This document shows positions 1 through 8,613 of a stretch of 58,580 bases of DNA, one piece after another. The notes under the pieces are model-generated. The model did not search any database. It saw nothing but the letters and a program-made list of their open reading frames with translations, and was not told where the DNA came from. The first letter of the stretch is position 1. Each line of letters begins with the position of its first letter. A program made the position numbers and the translations under genes. Source of the DNA: Fibrobacter intestinalis (GTDB lineage: Bacteria > Fibrobacterota > Fibrobacteria > Fibrobacterales > Fibrobacteraceae); contig NZ_FUWU01000014.1 in the NCBI RefSeq assembly GCF_900167415.1, forward strand, positions 4,125 through 62,704, written 5' to 3'.

Positions 1-1
1 C

Positions 2-1990
2 AGCTCCACGAACACGGGGGCGGTGAGCACCTCCACCTCCTACTCCTACTCCGACTCCTACTCCGGTGGTTTCGTGGGCTACGCCTCTTCCAACAGCACG
101 GTGACCATCAGCAGCTCCCAAAACAGCGGAAACATTACAGGGACCGTCTCGACCTCTTCTTCCAAGACCAATTTATATTCCTATGTGGGTGGATTCATAG
201 GATGGAGCTACAAAGGGCAGATTCTGGATTCATACAATACGGGAAGTGTTCGTGCCAAGGATACCAGCGCAGTGTCTCCTAACAGCAGTTATAGACACCT
301 TCTTTATGCAGGCGGACTTGCGGGGTATTTGGATTCCGGTATGACCATCAAAAACGCCTACAGTGCGACGGATTCCGTTTCTTATTCCTTTATAACGAGC
401 AACTCTTATACTGTTGGTTACGCCGGTGCCTTGGTGGGGTTAAGCAAGGGTTCCTTGCAAAATGTCTATTTTGATTCGGACTCCCTTTCTCTGGCAGCCA
501 TTGGCAGCGATAGTTCGGCCAGCAAAATCAATGTGGGCGGCTTTTCCACCGCCAATATGCAGCGTGACCTGTTTGCCTGGCAGCTCAATTCCACAGGGGG
601 CACGGAAGAAAACAGCAAAATCTGGAGCCGGAACGGCGGCTATCCCATTTTTGCCGATGCTCAGAACAAGGCAATCTATAAGGTCGTTTTTGATGACGAA
701 GGCGCAACCACCAACCGCTATTCCAATAACAAGGGGGTTATAAAATTCCCCGAAGCTCCCGAACCCGCCTCGGGCTATGTCTTTGTCGCCTGGCTCGATT
801 CGAGTGGCAATGTTTTCTCTGAAAAGTCCACGCTTTCCTGCGACAAAAAGGTGTCGGCTTATTATGCATTAGAGTCCGATTCTCTATATATTGTTGATTT
901 TATGGACACCGAAGGCAACCTTTGGGCAAGCCGTCCGACAAATGCGGCTGGTGGGTTGGACTCTGTCCCGGAACCTCCCGCTCCCGATTCGGGATTCTAT
1001 TTCATTGGCTGGTTTGATTCGCTTGACTCACGGGTAGAACCGACTACCGTCTTTACGGGAAATACCACGCTGTCAGCCAAGTATAGCGAGCTTACTATCG
1101 TCTTTTTGAATGCTGACGGCGACACTTTGCAAAATTCAGTCGCTAAATACGGCAGTATTCCTAAATATATGGGCAAGACGCCGACCAAGGCCTCCACCAC
1201 AGAATACGACTACACATTCTATGGCTGGAACCCGAACCTTGCGACAGCTACGGAGCCAGCGACCTACACAGCGGTATTCGACAGTTCCCTGAAGACCTTC
1301 ATGGTCACTTTCAGGAATGGTTTCACGACATTACAAAGTACCAAGGTTGGCTACGGAGCAACTCCGGCATACAACGGCAACACTCCAACCAAGCCCTCTT
1401 CCACTCAATACGACTACACATTTAAAGGCTGGAGTCCGAGTATTGTGCCGGTTACCGGTAATGCGATCTATACGGCGGTATTCGACAGCACGGCTATTTC
1501 GCAGGGGTCCAGTTCTTCCGTAGCACAAAGTTCTTCGAGTGCAATCGCTTCCAGCTCCTCGGCGATGCAGAGTTCTTCGAGCATGATCGCCTCCAGTTCT
1601 TCCGTATCATCGAGTTCGTTCGGCATTATGTCGTCCAGCTCGGCGGTTGTGCAATCCAGCTCTTCGGCGGTGCAGAGTTCTTCGAGCGTGATTGCATCCA
1701 GCTCCTCGGAAGCTCCTAGTTCTTCGAGCGGAGTGTCGAGTTCTTCCAGTTCCGAAGATCCGGATGCTCTCCACTTTAGCGCGCATCCCCGCTTCAATCT
1801 CCACGTTCAAAACCGCACTCTCCAAATCCAGAACGCCCGCATCGGCTCCGCCTTTGCAGTACTCGATTTGCAAGGCCGCGTGCTGCGTCGCGGTGTGGTG
1901 AACTCGTCGGAATTTTCCATGGAATTGCAGAACGCCGGTGCCTACATCGTCCGCGTGGGTTCTCAAGTCCAGAAAATCCGCGTGAAGTAA
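2..1990 (+). CDS. C-terminal part of a large secreted GLUG/InlB-repeat protein with T9SS-like tail
   Basis: The frame is open to the first base of the window, so the true start lies upstream. The GTG at 23 is in mid-domain and is not a credible start. Counting from it, residues about 55-150 carry three GLUG-like repeats (YVGGFIGW, YAGGLAGY, YAGALVGL). Residues about 218-494 hold four InlB/Listeria-Bacteroides-type beta repeats (KVVFDDEG, YTFYGW, YTFKGW, YTAVFDS). A serine-rich linker follows (about 496-580, many SSSS runs). The last ~65 residues resemble a T9SS type A sorting domain (AFAVLDLQGRVLR, GAYIVRVG, QKIRVK). The likely role is a surface-exposed or secreted adhesin, inferred from these repeat types; no catalytic domain is visible. 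A terminator follows directly. Confidence 0.8.
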   Translation, partial: SSTNTGAVSTSTSYSYSDSYSGGFVGYASSNSTVTISSSQNSGNITGTVSTSSSKTNLYSYVGGFIGWSYKGQILDSYNTGSVRAKDTSAVSPNSSYRHLLYAGGLAGYLDSGMTIKNAYSATDSVSYSFITSNSYTVGYAGALVGLSKGSLQNVYFDSDSLSLAAIGSDSSASKINVGGFSTANMQRDLFAWQLNSTGGTEENSKIWSRNGGYPIFADAQNKAIYKVVFDDEGATTNRYSNNKGVIKFPEAPEPASGYVFVAWLDSSGNVFSEKSTLSCDKKVSAYYALESDSLYIVDFMDTEGNLWASRPTNAAGGLDSVPEPPAPDSGFYFIGWFDSLDSRVEPTTVFTGNTTLSAKYSELTIVFLNADGDTLQNSVAKYGSIPKYMGKTPTKASTTEYDYTFYGWNPNLATATEPATYTAVFDSSLKTFMVTFRNGFTTLQSTKVGYGATPAYNGNTPTKPSSTQYDYTFKGWSPSIVPVTGNAIYTAVFDSTAISQGSSSSVAQSSSSAIASSSSAMQSSSSMIASSSSVSSSSFGIMSSSSAVVQSSSSAVQSSSSVIASSSSEAPSSSSGVSSSSSSEDPDALHFSAHPRFNLHVQNRTLQIQNARIGSAFAVLDLQGRVLRRGVVNSSEFSMELQNAGAYIVRVGSQVQKIRVK

Positions 1991-2009
1991 CAGTCGAAAA
2001 CATCATTTC

Positions 2010-2041
2010 AAGCCTCCGGGATTTTCCCCGGAGGCTTTTTC
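2010..2041 (+). terminator. Rho-independent terminator after the repeat protein
   Basis: An 11-bp stem (AAGCCTCCGGG and its near-complement CCCCGGAGGCTT) closes a short loop and runs into a T tract. It lies 20 bp after the stop codon at 1990. Confidence 0.85.
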
Positions 2042-2059
2042 GTGTTTCAATGTGCCTAA

Positions 2060-2258
2060 GATTGCCGCGCTGCTAACGCAGCTCGCAATGACAAAGTACA
2101 TGGTTGGCGAGCTTGCCGAACCATGGTTGATGCACCTCGGCAAGCTCGGTAACCGCCTGCCGAACCACGATTAGTGTGCTTTGACAACCGGTTACTGCCC
2201 TTCGACAGGTTCAGGGACCGCCGGTTGGTGAGCCTGCTGAACCAGTCGAACTAGTCGG
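2060..2258. repeat. Dispersed CATTGCGAG- and CCCTTCGAC-type repeat cluster
   Basis: Positions 2060-2092 hold an ATTGCCGCG...CTCGCAATGAC element. Positions 2102-2258 hold several short inverted repeats built on CTTGCCGAACC and CCCTTCGACAGG. Related copies lie near 15.3, 24.8, 27.9, 35.6, 48.3 and 58.4 kb. No gene is seen between 2042 and 2271. Confidence 0.6.
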
Positions 2259-2271
2259 AGCACCCCCACCC

Positions 2272-3582
2272 CTAATCACTAGCCCCTCTTCCACATTCCA
2301 AACGATTTCTGGCAAAAGCCAGAGCTTCTTCATGGGAAGAAATCTTCCCTTGCAGTTGCCATTCAAATTCTTCTTTGATCAGTTCGCCAAAAAAACGCCC
2401 CGGGCGAAGCCCCATTTGAATCAAGTCCGCCCCTTTCAAAAACGGCTCCGGCGAAGCGTCCAAAACGCCGAGCGCACTTGCCCGCGATACAAAAATCTCT
2501 GCGGCTTGCTCCCTAGTAGCATCCGTTAAAAGCGGCGTCGATGGCAAATAGAGCGCGGCCAATTTCAGACCGCCAAGCTTTACTGCTGCCCGGCGAAGGA
2601 ATTCATCGTCAAAACCGGTTTGCGGACTGCTGGCGCGAGAAAGCAAGTCGGGCAAGAACGAAAACAAAAGCGGACATTTTTTTAACAGCGAGACTTCGTT
2701 GGTCATCCGCGACAAAAAGCGATTTACCGCCTGCACATTTTCCGCCCCGGAAAGCAACGCCGTAAACGCCAAAATTTCTTGCGAATCCAAATCCGGAAGC
2801 TGCGGCAACTTTTGGGAAACGCCGTCCAGCAAAGCTCCCAATTTTTCGTCGGAACAGTCAGGACCCAGCCCGCGAATTTCCGGGAAAAAACGTTCCAAAC
2901 GCATCTCTCGAAACGCCTGAAGCCCTAAACTAGGAGTTCCCGGTTTCAGCAACCATTTTTTGAACTCTTCAAAAATCCGTTCGGGCGAAAGATCCGAAAG
3001 CGAGAGCGTTCGGCAAAGTGCCGCCGTTTCCGGCGCAAGCCGCAGCGAAAACCGGGACGCAAATTGAACGCCCCGCAAAACGCGAAGGGAATCTTCGGCA
3101 AACGCCGACGAAACATGGCGCAAAATTCCCTTTTCCAAATCGCTCTTCCCGCCGTAAGGATCGGACAAAAGCAAATCCGGCAGCGAAAGCCCCATGGCAT
3201 TGACCGTAAAATCGCGGCGACGCGCTGCTTCTTGAAAAGACAAATGCAAATGCGTCTGCACCAAAAATCCGCGGTGCCCTTCCCCGATTTTACTCTCCGT
3301 CCGCGGAAACGAAAAATCCAAGTCCAATCCCCGGCTGACCAGATGAATAACGCCAAAAGCTTTGCCCACCAAGTTGGGACGCCCAAAATCCTTTAAAATG
3401 GCGAGAAGTGCTTGCTGTTCCAAATCGTACACTTCCACGTCAAAATCCCGAGAAGACTTGCCTAGCAGCGCATCCCGAACAAAACCGCCGACAAGATAGC
3501 ACCGGCCTCCCGCCGAACGGATCCGCTCCGCAATGCGCATCAGGCGTTCGGGAATGTCGTGTTGAATCCGTTCGCTATTCAT
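2272..3582 (-). CDS. CCA tRNA nucleotidyltransferase / poly(A) polymerase family protein
   Basis: This is a class II nucleotidyltransferase that would add or repair the 3' CCA of tRNA, or polyadenylate RNA, in the cytoplasm. The head domain is clear: GGFVRDALL at residues 32-40, the DFDVEVY metal-binding pair at 46-52, LDLDF near 86-90, and RRRDFTVNAMG at 121-131. An RNA-binding helical region with SLRVLRGVQFASR follows (165-177). The 436-residue length fits short bacterial members. I see no C-terminal HD phosphohydrolase domain. The ATG at 3582 overlaps the end of the upstream lipoprotein gene by 8 bp, which suggests translational coupling. CCA-adding and poly(A)-adding enzymes cannot be told apart from what is visible here. 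Confidence 0.88.
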   Translation of the reverse strand: MNSERIQHDIPERLMRIAERIRSAGGRCYLVGGFVRDALLGKSSRDFDVEVYDLEQQALLAILKDFGRPNLVGKAFGVIHLVSRGLDLDFSFPRTESKIGEGHRGFLVQTHLHLSFQEAARRRDFTVNAMGLSLPDLLLSDPYGGKSDLEKGILRHVSSAFAEDSLRVLRGVQFASRFSLRLAPETAALCRTLSLSDLSPERIFEEFKKWLLKPGTPSLGLQAFREMRLERFFPEIRGLGPDCSDEKLGALLDGVSQKLPQLPDLDSQEILAFTALLSGAENVQAVNRFLSRMTNEVSLLKKCPLLFSFLPDLLSRASSPQTGFDDEFLRRAAVKLGGLKLAALYLPSTPLLTDATREQAAEIFVSRASALGVLDASPEPFLKGADLIQMGLRPGRFFGELIKEEFEWQLQGKISSHEEALAFARNRLECGRGASD

Positions 3583-3919
3583 CGGAATCCGGATTTTCCG
3601 AACGGGTCGCCGAGGAATCCGTCTTTAGAGAGTTCGTGTTCACCCTTTTCAAACTGTCTTGTGCCGACGAATCCTTTTGGGAATCCGCATACATTTCGTA
3701 AATGCTCTTTTTGATTTTGTTCGTCAGCGAATCCGACTTGGCGTATTCTTCTTGTTCGGCCTGGCACTGGCGCAGTTCTTCGGCAGTCCATTCCCGCTGA
3801 TCCGGCGACATGGCCGTATGGTTCAAACGGTATTCGATTTCGGCGCAGACGGGTTTTTGCCGCTGCGACGCACAGCCGAGCAATACGAAAAGAACAAATA
3901 GAAAAGCAACGTATTTCAT
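3575..3919 (-). CDS. Small lipoprotein, function unknown
   Basis: This 114-residue protein starts at the ATG at 3919. Longer upstream readings would run into the neighbouring gene and lack a signal. Residues 1-16 form a lipoprotein signal (FVLFVLLGC, lipobox Cys16). The rest is polar and rich in E, Q, D and S, with a probable helical stretch at residues 40-85 (AEELRQCQAEQEEYAK) and a low-complexity Ser/Asp tail. No known domain was recognised. It sits between the propeller gene (28 bp away) and the nucleotidyltransferase gene (8-bp overlap), so it is probably co-transcribed. It would be anchored to the cell envelope. Confidence 0.7.
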   Translation of the reverse strand: MKYVAFLFVLFVLLGCASQRQKPVCAEIEYRLNHTAMSPDQREWTAEELRQCQAEQEEYAKSDSLTNKIKKSIYEMYADSQKDSSAQDSLKRVNTNSLKTDSSATRSENPDSDE

Positions 3920-3947
3920 CGGTGATATTATAGAAATTGAACGGTTC

Positions 3948-6149
3948 CTAGTGAACAACCAGAATTTTTCCTTTTTTGGTTTTCCCGCCGTTCTTGATGA
4001 TGTAATGGTAAACTCCCGGCGCAATGCGAACTCCGCGTTTGTCTTCCCCATTCCATTCGACTTTGCCGCCATCCAGCTCGCCGCCCGAAAAAGAGCGGAC
4101 CAGATGTTTTCCCGAATTGTAAACCGAAATGACCGCGGACTCCGCCACATTTTCAAACACGAGGGACTGGTTCAAATCAAAACGAACCGGATTCGGATAG
4201 ACTTTGATCTGGGGACCTTCCGACGTCATGTAATCCCCCGTTTCCCGCAAATCCGTCCTTGCATAGCGGGAAAGTCCATTCTTGTGCACAAACCACACTT
4301 CGCCCAATTTGCCATCTACAGTCACATCAAAAACAATGTCGCTCAGCAAACCGTCCCGACTGACGAACTTTGTCGTTTTCATGGTATCGGGGCTGCTTCC
4401 CTTTTTTTGAATCATGTAGGCGCCGCTCCCGATCGTCCCCAGCCAAAGACGCCCATTCGGATCGATGGCTATCGACGAAAGGCTGGCCTGCTCGTAAGAC
4501 TGCGTTTTGTGCGGAGCCTGGACGGAGTCCATTCCCGGTTCCCAGTAGGCAAAGTCCGCATACGTGATTCCCCAAAGCCTTCCGGACTTTTCCAAATCCA
4601 TATCGATAAGCGCGTAATGCCCGGGAGTCGGAACGTTCTCTTTGGAAATCACAGAGAGTTCTCCGCCGTTTTGCGAAACCGGTTTTAAGCGGAAAATATC
4701 CAACGATCCGTAACCTTCCACTCCTTCCGTAAGTCCTGCGCCCGAATAAAGAACCCACTCCGAACTATCTTCCGAAAAAGCGGCGATCAAAGGTCCCGCA
4801 AATTTCCCTGTTCCGGCCTGATTCACGCAGCTCACATTGCCGGATTCGTCGATATACGCAATGCCATAGCTGGATTTTCCCCAATAACTGACCAGCCAAC
4901 CGATGCTATCAGGAGCCGCCGTCACTCCACCCGGCACAATGTAATTCGGCAGATAGGTTTCTACGCAACCGGCATTTTGCATGGAGATATTTTCTTCCAG
5001 ACCCAAACCGTTCCCCGAATAAAGGCGCCAGCCAAAGCCCCAAATGCCGACCAGCGTTTTTTGATCCGCCAAGGAAGAAAGATTTTTCAGCAATCGACTG
5101 GTGGGTTCCGTCCCTCCATAATAGGGAAGATCCGAGAGCGACGGATTTGCATTCCAGCCTTCGCCATCGCTCCAGCCGAAATCGCCCACCTCGGAATACG
5201 CCGTAATGCCGCCTTCGCCGCCCACAAAAGGCGTTATGACATAAGGCCTTTCCAGCGGGCATTCCGACCACTCGGACACATTGGAAACTTCTCCCCCGTC
5301 ATAGACCCAAGCGGAGTCCGCTCCAACCAGATACGCGATTTCTCCATCTTCCACCACTTGGCGAACCTTGGAGCTGTCCTTTTTCCAGAGGGATGGAAAT
5401 TTTTTAGACGAAAGGGTGTCTCCCAGAGCGACAATCGGCGAGAGCGTCTTTTTAAAATCGGCGGTCCATTTTTTCCCGTCAAATTCCATCCGTTGAATTT
5501 CCGTGAGCGAAGAATCCCCGCTCGCAAATGTCGCCGCCAAATCCCACGAAGACGGATCGGACAACAGAACATCCTGCCGCATGGCGTCCCACTGCATTTC
5601 GCGGACATAGACCGAATTTCCCAAAGCGACAAAAAGGGAATCCCCGCGAACCAAAAAAGCCGAAGGCGATCTGGATTTTAGCGAAACATCGGCGATGCGC
5701 GCAACGCTCATCACAAATTTTCCCTGCGAATAGTCGTAAAAAGCAATGCGGTCCCGAAATCCCATCACCAAAATCGAATGGCTCGATTCCAGCAAGCCCG
5801 GCACAAGAGTCGTCCCCAGAGAGGCGAACGAGCGATTATGCACCAAAAACTTGCCGTTCCCCAAAAAATGCGAAACAACTCCCAAGGAAGAAACGGCAAA
5901 AATTTCCCCGGAGGCCGTGTGGACAACGCCGTAAATCTCGGACGATTCCAAGCCATTTTCCGAAGAATACACCTCGGAAGCACCATTCGAATAAATGAAT
6001 CGCACGCCGCCGTCTGTCGCCAAAATGAGAGTCCGATTGGCCAGCGCCGCTTCATAAAACGCCGTCGTTCGGGCAAAAGTATTCCAGCTTTCCACGGCCA
6101 GCGCGTGAGCCACCCAAAAAAAGAATATAGAGCGGAAAATGATGTTCAC
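3948..6149 (-). CDS. Secreted beta-propeller protein with FlgD/T9SS-like C-terminal domain (PorZ-like architecture)
   Basis: This protein of about 733 residues has an N-terminal signal (IFFFWVAHALA) and then repeated blade-like segments typical of two-component-regulator propellers. Examples are LILATDGGVRFIYSNG, EIYGVVHTASGEIFAVS and RLWLGTIGSGAYMI. Residues about 645-733 form a FlgD-like/T9SS sorting domain (IKVYPNPVR, VEWNGEDKRG, APGVYHYIIKNG, KKGKILVVH). This overall plan is known from PorZ of the type IX system, but the assignment is inference from architecture only. The start is a GTG at 6149 with GGAG unusually close to it. The gene lies 21 bp after the sigma factor gene and upstream of a lipoprotein, probably in one operon. 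Confidence 0.75.
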   Translation of the reverse strand: MNIIFRSIFFFWVAHALAVESWNTFARTTAFYEAALANRTLILATDGGVRFIYSNGASEVYSSENGLESSEIYGVVHTASGEIFAVSSLGVVSHFLGNGKFLVHNRSFASLGTTLVPGLLESSHSILVMGFRDRIAFYDYSQGKFVMSVARIADVSLKSRSPSAFLVRGDSLFVALGNSVYVREMQWDAMRQDVLLSDPSSWDLAATFASGDSSLTEIQRMEFDGKKWTADFKKTLSPIVALGDTLSSKKFPSLWKKDSSKVRQVVEDGEIAYLVGADSAWVYDGGEVSNVSEWSECPLERPYVITPFVGGEGGITAYSEVGDFGWSDGEGWNANPSLSDLPYYGGTEPTSRLLKNLSSLADQKTLVGIWGFGWRLYSGNGLGLEENISMQNAGCVETYLPNYIVPGGVTAAPDSIGWLVSYWGKSSYGIAYIDESGNVSCVNQAGTGKFAGPLIAAFSEDSSEWVLYSGAGLTEGVEGYGSLDIFRLKPVSQNGGELSVISKENVPTPGHYALIDMDLEKSGRLWGITYADFAYWEPGMDSVQAPHKTQSYEQASLSSIAIDPNGRLWLGTIGSGAYMIQKKGSSPDTMKTTKFVSRDGLLSDIVFDVTVDGKLGEVWFVHKNGLSRYARTDLRETGDYMTSEGPQIKVYPNPVRFDLNQSLVFENVAESAVISVYNSGKHLVRSFSGGELDGGKVEWNGEDKRGVRIAPGVYHYIIKNGGKTKKGKILVVH

Positions 6150-6170
6150 ACTCCAATATTACCAAAATAA

Positions 6171-6692
6171 TCAAGACATTTTCATCTTTTTCCCCACATT
6201 TTCCCGCATTTTTCCTACAGAAGTCGTCAATCGCTTGGCAATCGTCGAGCGGCTGATTCCCGAAATCCCAGACAATTCATTGATGGAAAATCCTTTTAAA
6301 TAATGCAAATCGACCAATGTTCCCAAATTCGGCGAAATGCCGTTCAGCATAGAATTCACCTGCTGTTCATCAAATAGTTGCTTATCGTTCTTGGCGGACA
6401 GCTCGACTTCGTAATGGAAATAGCTTTCGCAAACTCGCTGCGTTCTGACTAGTCGGCGAAGTTCGTCATTGCAAAGATTTTCGGCGACCCGCAACAGCCA
6501 CCCGGACGGATTTTGCAGCTCCCTAACCTCTTCAAAGTGCGTGTGCAGTCGCAAGTAAACATTTTGCATCAAATCCTGAAGGGCAATCCCGGGATGCAAT
6601 TTATTCTTGCACAATTTGTAAATTTGAAACCGATGTCGATTCCAGAAATTCAATATATCTTGATTGCGAACAGGCCCTTGAATGCTGGCCAT
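6171..6692 (-). CDS. ECF-type RNA polymerase sigma factor
   Basis: This is a sigma-70 family protein of about 173 residues lacking regions 1 and 3. Region 2 is seen in DLMQNVYLRLHTHFEEV and GWLLRVAENLCNDELRR. Region 4 has the helix-turn-helix LKGFSINELSGISGISRSTI. I prefer the ATG at 6692, which has GGACGGA upstream at suitable spacing, over the ATG at 6716, which has no Shine-Dalgarno sequence. No anti-sigma factor is adjacent. The next genes in the operon encode a propeller protein with a sorting tail and a lipoprotein, so it may govern envelope or secretion genes (inference). It diverges from dsbD. Confidence 0.85.
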   Translation of the reverse strand: MASIQGPVRNQDILNFWNRHRFQIYKLCKNKLHPGIALQDLMQNVYLRLHTHFEEVRELQNPSGWLLRVAENLCNDELRRLVRTQRVCESYFHYEVELSAKNDKQLFDEQQVNSMLNGISPNLGTLVDLHYLKGFSINELSGISGISRSTIAKRLTTSVGKMRENVGKKMKMS

Positions 6693-6763
6693 ATATTTCC
6701 GTCCATTCCCAGACATACGAAAAGCGACAGTGCAAAAGATATATTTTCAACAGGAGCTTTAGA

Positions 6764-8569
6764 TTGAAAACGAACGAAAAAAAAACTTTGGCAACCATTT
6801 GGTCGCATTTGATGTTCGGCGTTCTTCTCTGCGCCGCATTCGCCTCTGCGCAAAGCTTTGAATCCATTGATCTCAACGGGATGCAGCCGCCCAAAGTGGA
6901 AATCCGTTATCCCGAAGAAACGACCCGGGAAGGCTCTCTCGTTTCCGTCCGAATCACCATTCCCGACGGTTGGCACGTCAATGCAAACATTGTCGCGGAC
7001 GATTTTTTAAAGCCGTCCACCCTGAATATTCAAGCGCGCGGCATCCAATTTGGCGATCCCATTTGGCCGGAACCCATCAAAGAATACAGCGAAGCGCTGG
7101 ATTTGGAAAATCTGGTTTTCAAAGGAACGCTGACCGTTCAAATCCCCATCCAAAAACTTGAAGCCGATTACGACACGAGCACGACCAATCTGGATTTCGG
7201 ATACCAGGCTTGCAGCAACATTTGCCTAGCTCCGCAAACCGTCCACGCCTCTCTGGAGCTGAAATCCTTGGGACAGAGTTCTCTTTCTTCCCCCGCGCTC
7301 GACTCCCCTTCAAAAAAAAACGATTCTGAATCCCTAACGCTGCTGTTGCTGCTCGCCTTTGTCGGCGGGCTGATTCTGAATTTGATGCCCTGCGTTCTGC
7401 CCGTCCTCTTTTTAAAGCTCTTCAGCCTGATCCGCAACGCCCACGAAACCCGCTCACGGCTTTGGCTTCTTACAGGCGCGCTCGTTCTGGGCGTACTGAT
7501 TTCCTTTTGGATTCTCGCCGGAATCGTCGCCCTCATCAAAGCGGGCAGCGGAAACGCGGGCTGGGGTTTTCAATTCCAGAACCCGGGATTCATCGCCTTT
7601 ATGGTTGTTTTACTCTCCGCATTCGCCATGAACCTGTTCGGCGCCTTTGAAATTTTCCTTCCCGGAAAAACGCTGACCCGCATGGATGCGGCTACCCGCA
7701 AGGAAGGTTTAGCCGGAGCCTTCTTCAGCGGCATTCTCATGGTCCTTTTGAGCACGCCCTGTTCCGCGCCCTTTTTGGGAACGGCAATGGGCTTCGCCTT
7801 TACGCAGAGCACGTCCATTCTATTCCTGTTCTTCACCGTCGCCGCCATCGGACTCGCTTTCCCCTACATTCTGGTCGCCATCTTTCCCCAGATTCGCAAA
7901 ATTCTCCCGAAACCCGGAAACTGGATGACGATTTTCCAAAAAATTTTGGGAGTCTTTCTGCTGGGAACGGCTATCTGGCTCGTCTGGGTCGCATTCCAAA
8001 TGATCGGTTCGTCCGGAGCCGCCATCATTCTCGGCTTTGGCGTGATCGCCATCCTTTTCTCCCTGGCTTTCGGCAAAATCGCTAGACCCGACAAGCCCTT
8101 TGTTCGAGAACCCGTTTTGTTAATCGCATTCTGTCTGATTCTTCTAGCCGGGTGGTTCTTGTTCGGAAAAGTCGCCATCGAAACCGCTATCAAAGAAAAA
8201 GCTCGCATTGCAGCAGAAGAAACTCTGAGTGATGACGGCTGGTATCGCTATTCCCAAAAGACTTTTGATGCGTTTGCCAACGAGAACCGGGTAATCTTTG
8301 TAGACGTGACGGCGGACTGGTGCCTGACTTGCAAGACCAACGAAGCGGTCGTTCTTTCGAGCGAAACGGTCCAAGGACTTTTCGCCCAAGCCGACGCGAT
8401 TTTAATGCGGGCGGACTATACGCTCGAATCGCCGGAAGTCACCGAGCTGCTTCGGAAACTGGGTCGCAGCGGCGTTCCCGCCTATGCTGTTTACAAACCG
8501 CAGACCGCTTCGTGGAATGTCCTGCCAGAAATCCTGACCACGGATGCCATCGAGAAAGCGCTGAAGTAA
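6764..8569 (+). CDS. dsbD: DsbD-like thiol:disulfide interchange protein
   Basis: This inner-membrane electron conduit carries reducing equivalents from cytoplasmic thioredoxin to periplasmic partners. The start is a TTG at 6764, supported by AGGAG seven bases upstream and a clean signal peptide (LMFGVLLCAAFASA). Domains in order: an N-terminal DsbD-alpha-like domain (about 35-165, Cys150/Cys154); a multi-helix membrane domain (about 185-455) with Cys210 (LMPCVLP) and Cys333 (STPCSAP); and a C-terminal thioredoxin fold with the WCLTCK active site at Cys520/Cys523. All three cysteine pairs are present, so it should be functional. The 601-residue length is typical. It diverges from the sigma factor operon across a short gap. 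Confidence 0.93.
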   Translation: MKTNEKKTLATIWSHLMFGVLLCAAFASAQSFESIDLNGMQPPKVEIRYPEETTREGSLVSVRITIPDGWHVNANIVADDFLKPSTLNIQARGIQFGDPIWPEPIKEYSEALDLENLVFKGTLTVQIPIQKLEADYDTSTTNLDFGYQACSNICLAPQTVHASLELKSLGQSSLSSPALDSPSKKNDSESLTLLLLLAFVGGLILNLMPCVLPVLFLKLFSLIRNAHETRSRLWLLTGALVLGVLISFWILAGIVALIKAGSGNAGWGFQFQNPGFIAFMVVLLSAFAMNLFGAFEIFLPGKTLTRMDAATRKEGLAGAFFSGILMVLLSTPCSAPFLGTAMGFAFTQSTSILFLFFTVAAIGLAFPYILVAIFPQIRKILPKPGNWMTIFQKILGVFLLGTAIWLVWVAFQMIGSSGAAIILGFGVIAILFSLAFGKIARPDKPFVREPVLLIAFCLILLAGWFLFGKVAIETAIKEKARIAAEETLSDDGWYRYSQKTFDAFANENRVIFVDVTADWCLTCKTNEAVVLSSETVQGLFAQADAILMRADYTLESPEVTELLRKLGRSGVPAYAVYKPQTASWNVLPEILTTDAIEKALK

Positions 8570-8613
8570 TTTTTTCCTTTCCCAAATCTTCAAATTGAAA
8601 TAGATTTAAACCT

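Noticed and set aside
3920-4156. N-terminal extension of the small lipoprotein to 193 residues
   Set aside because: It would overlap the propeller gene and hide the clear lipoprotein signal that starts at 3919.
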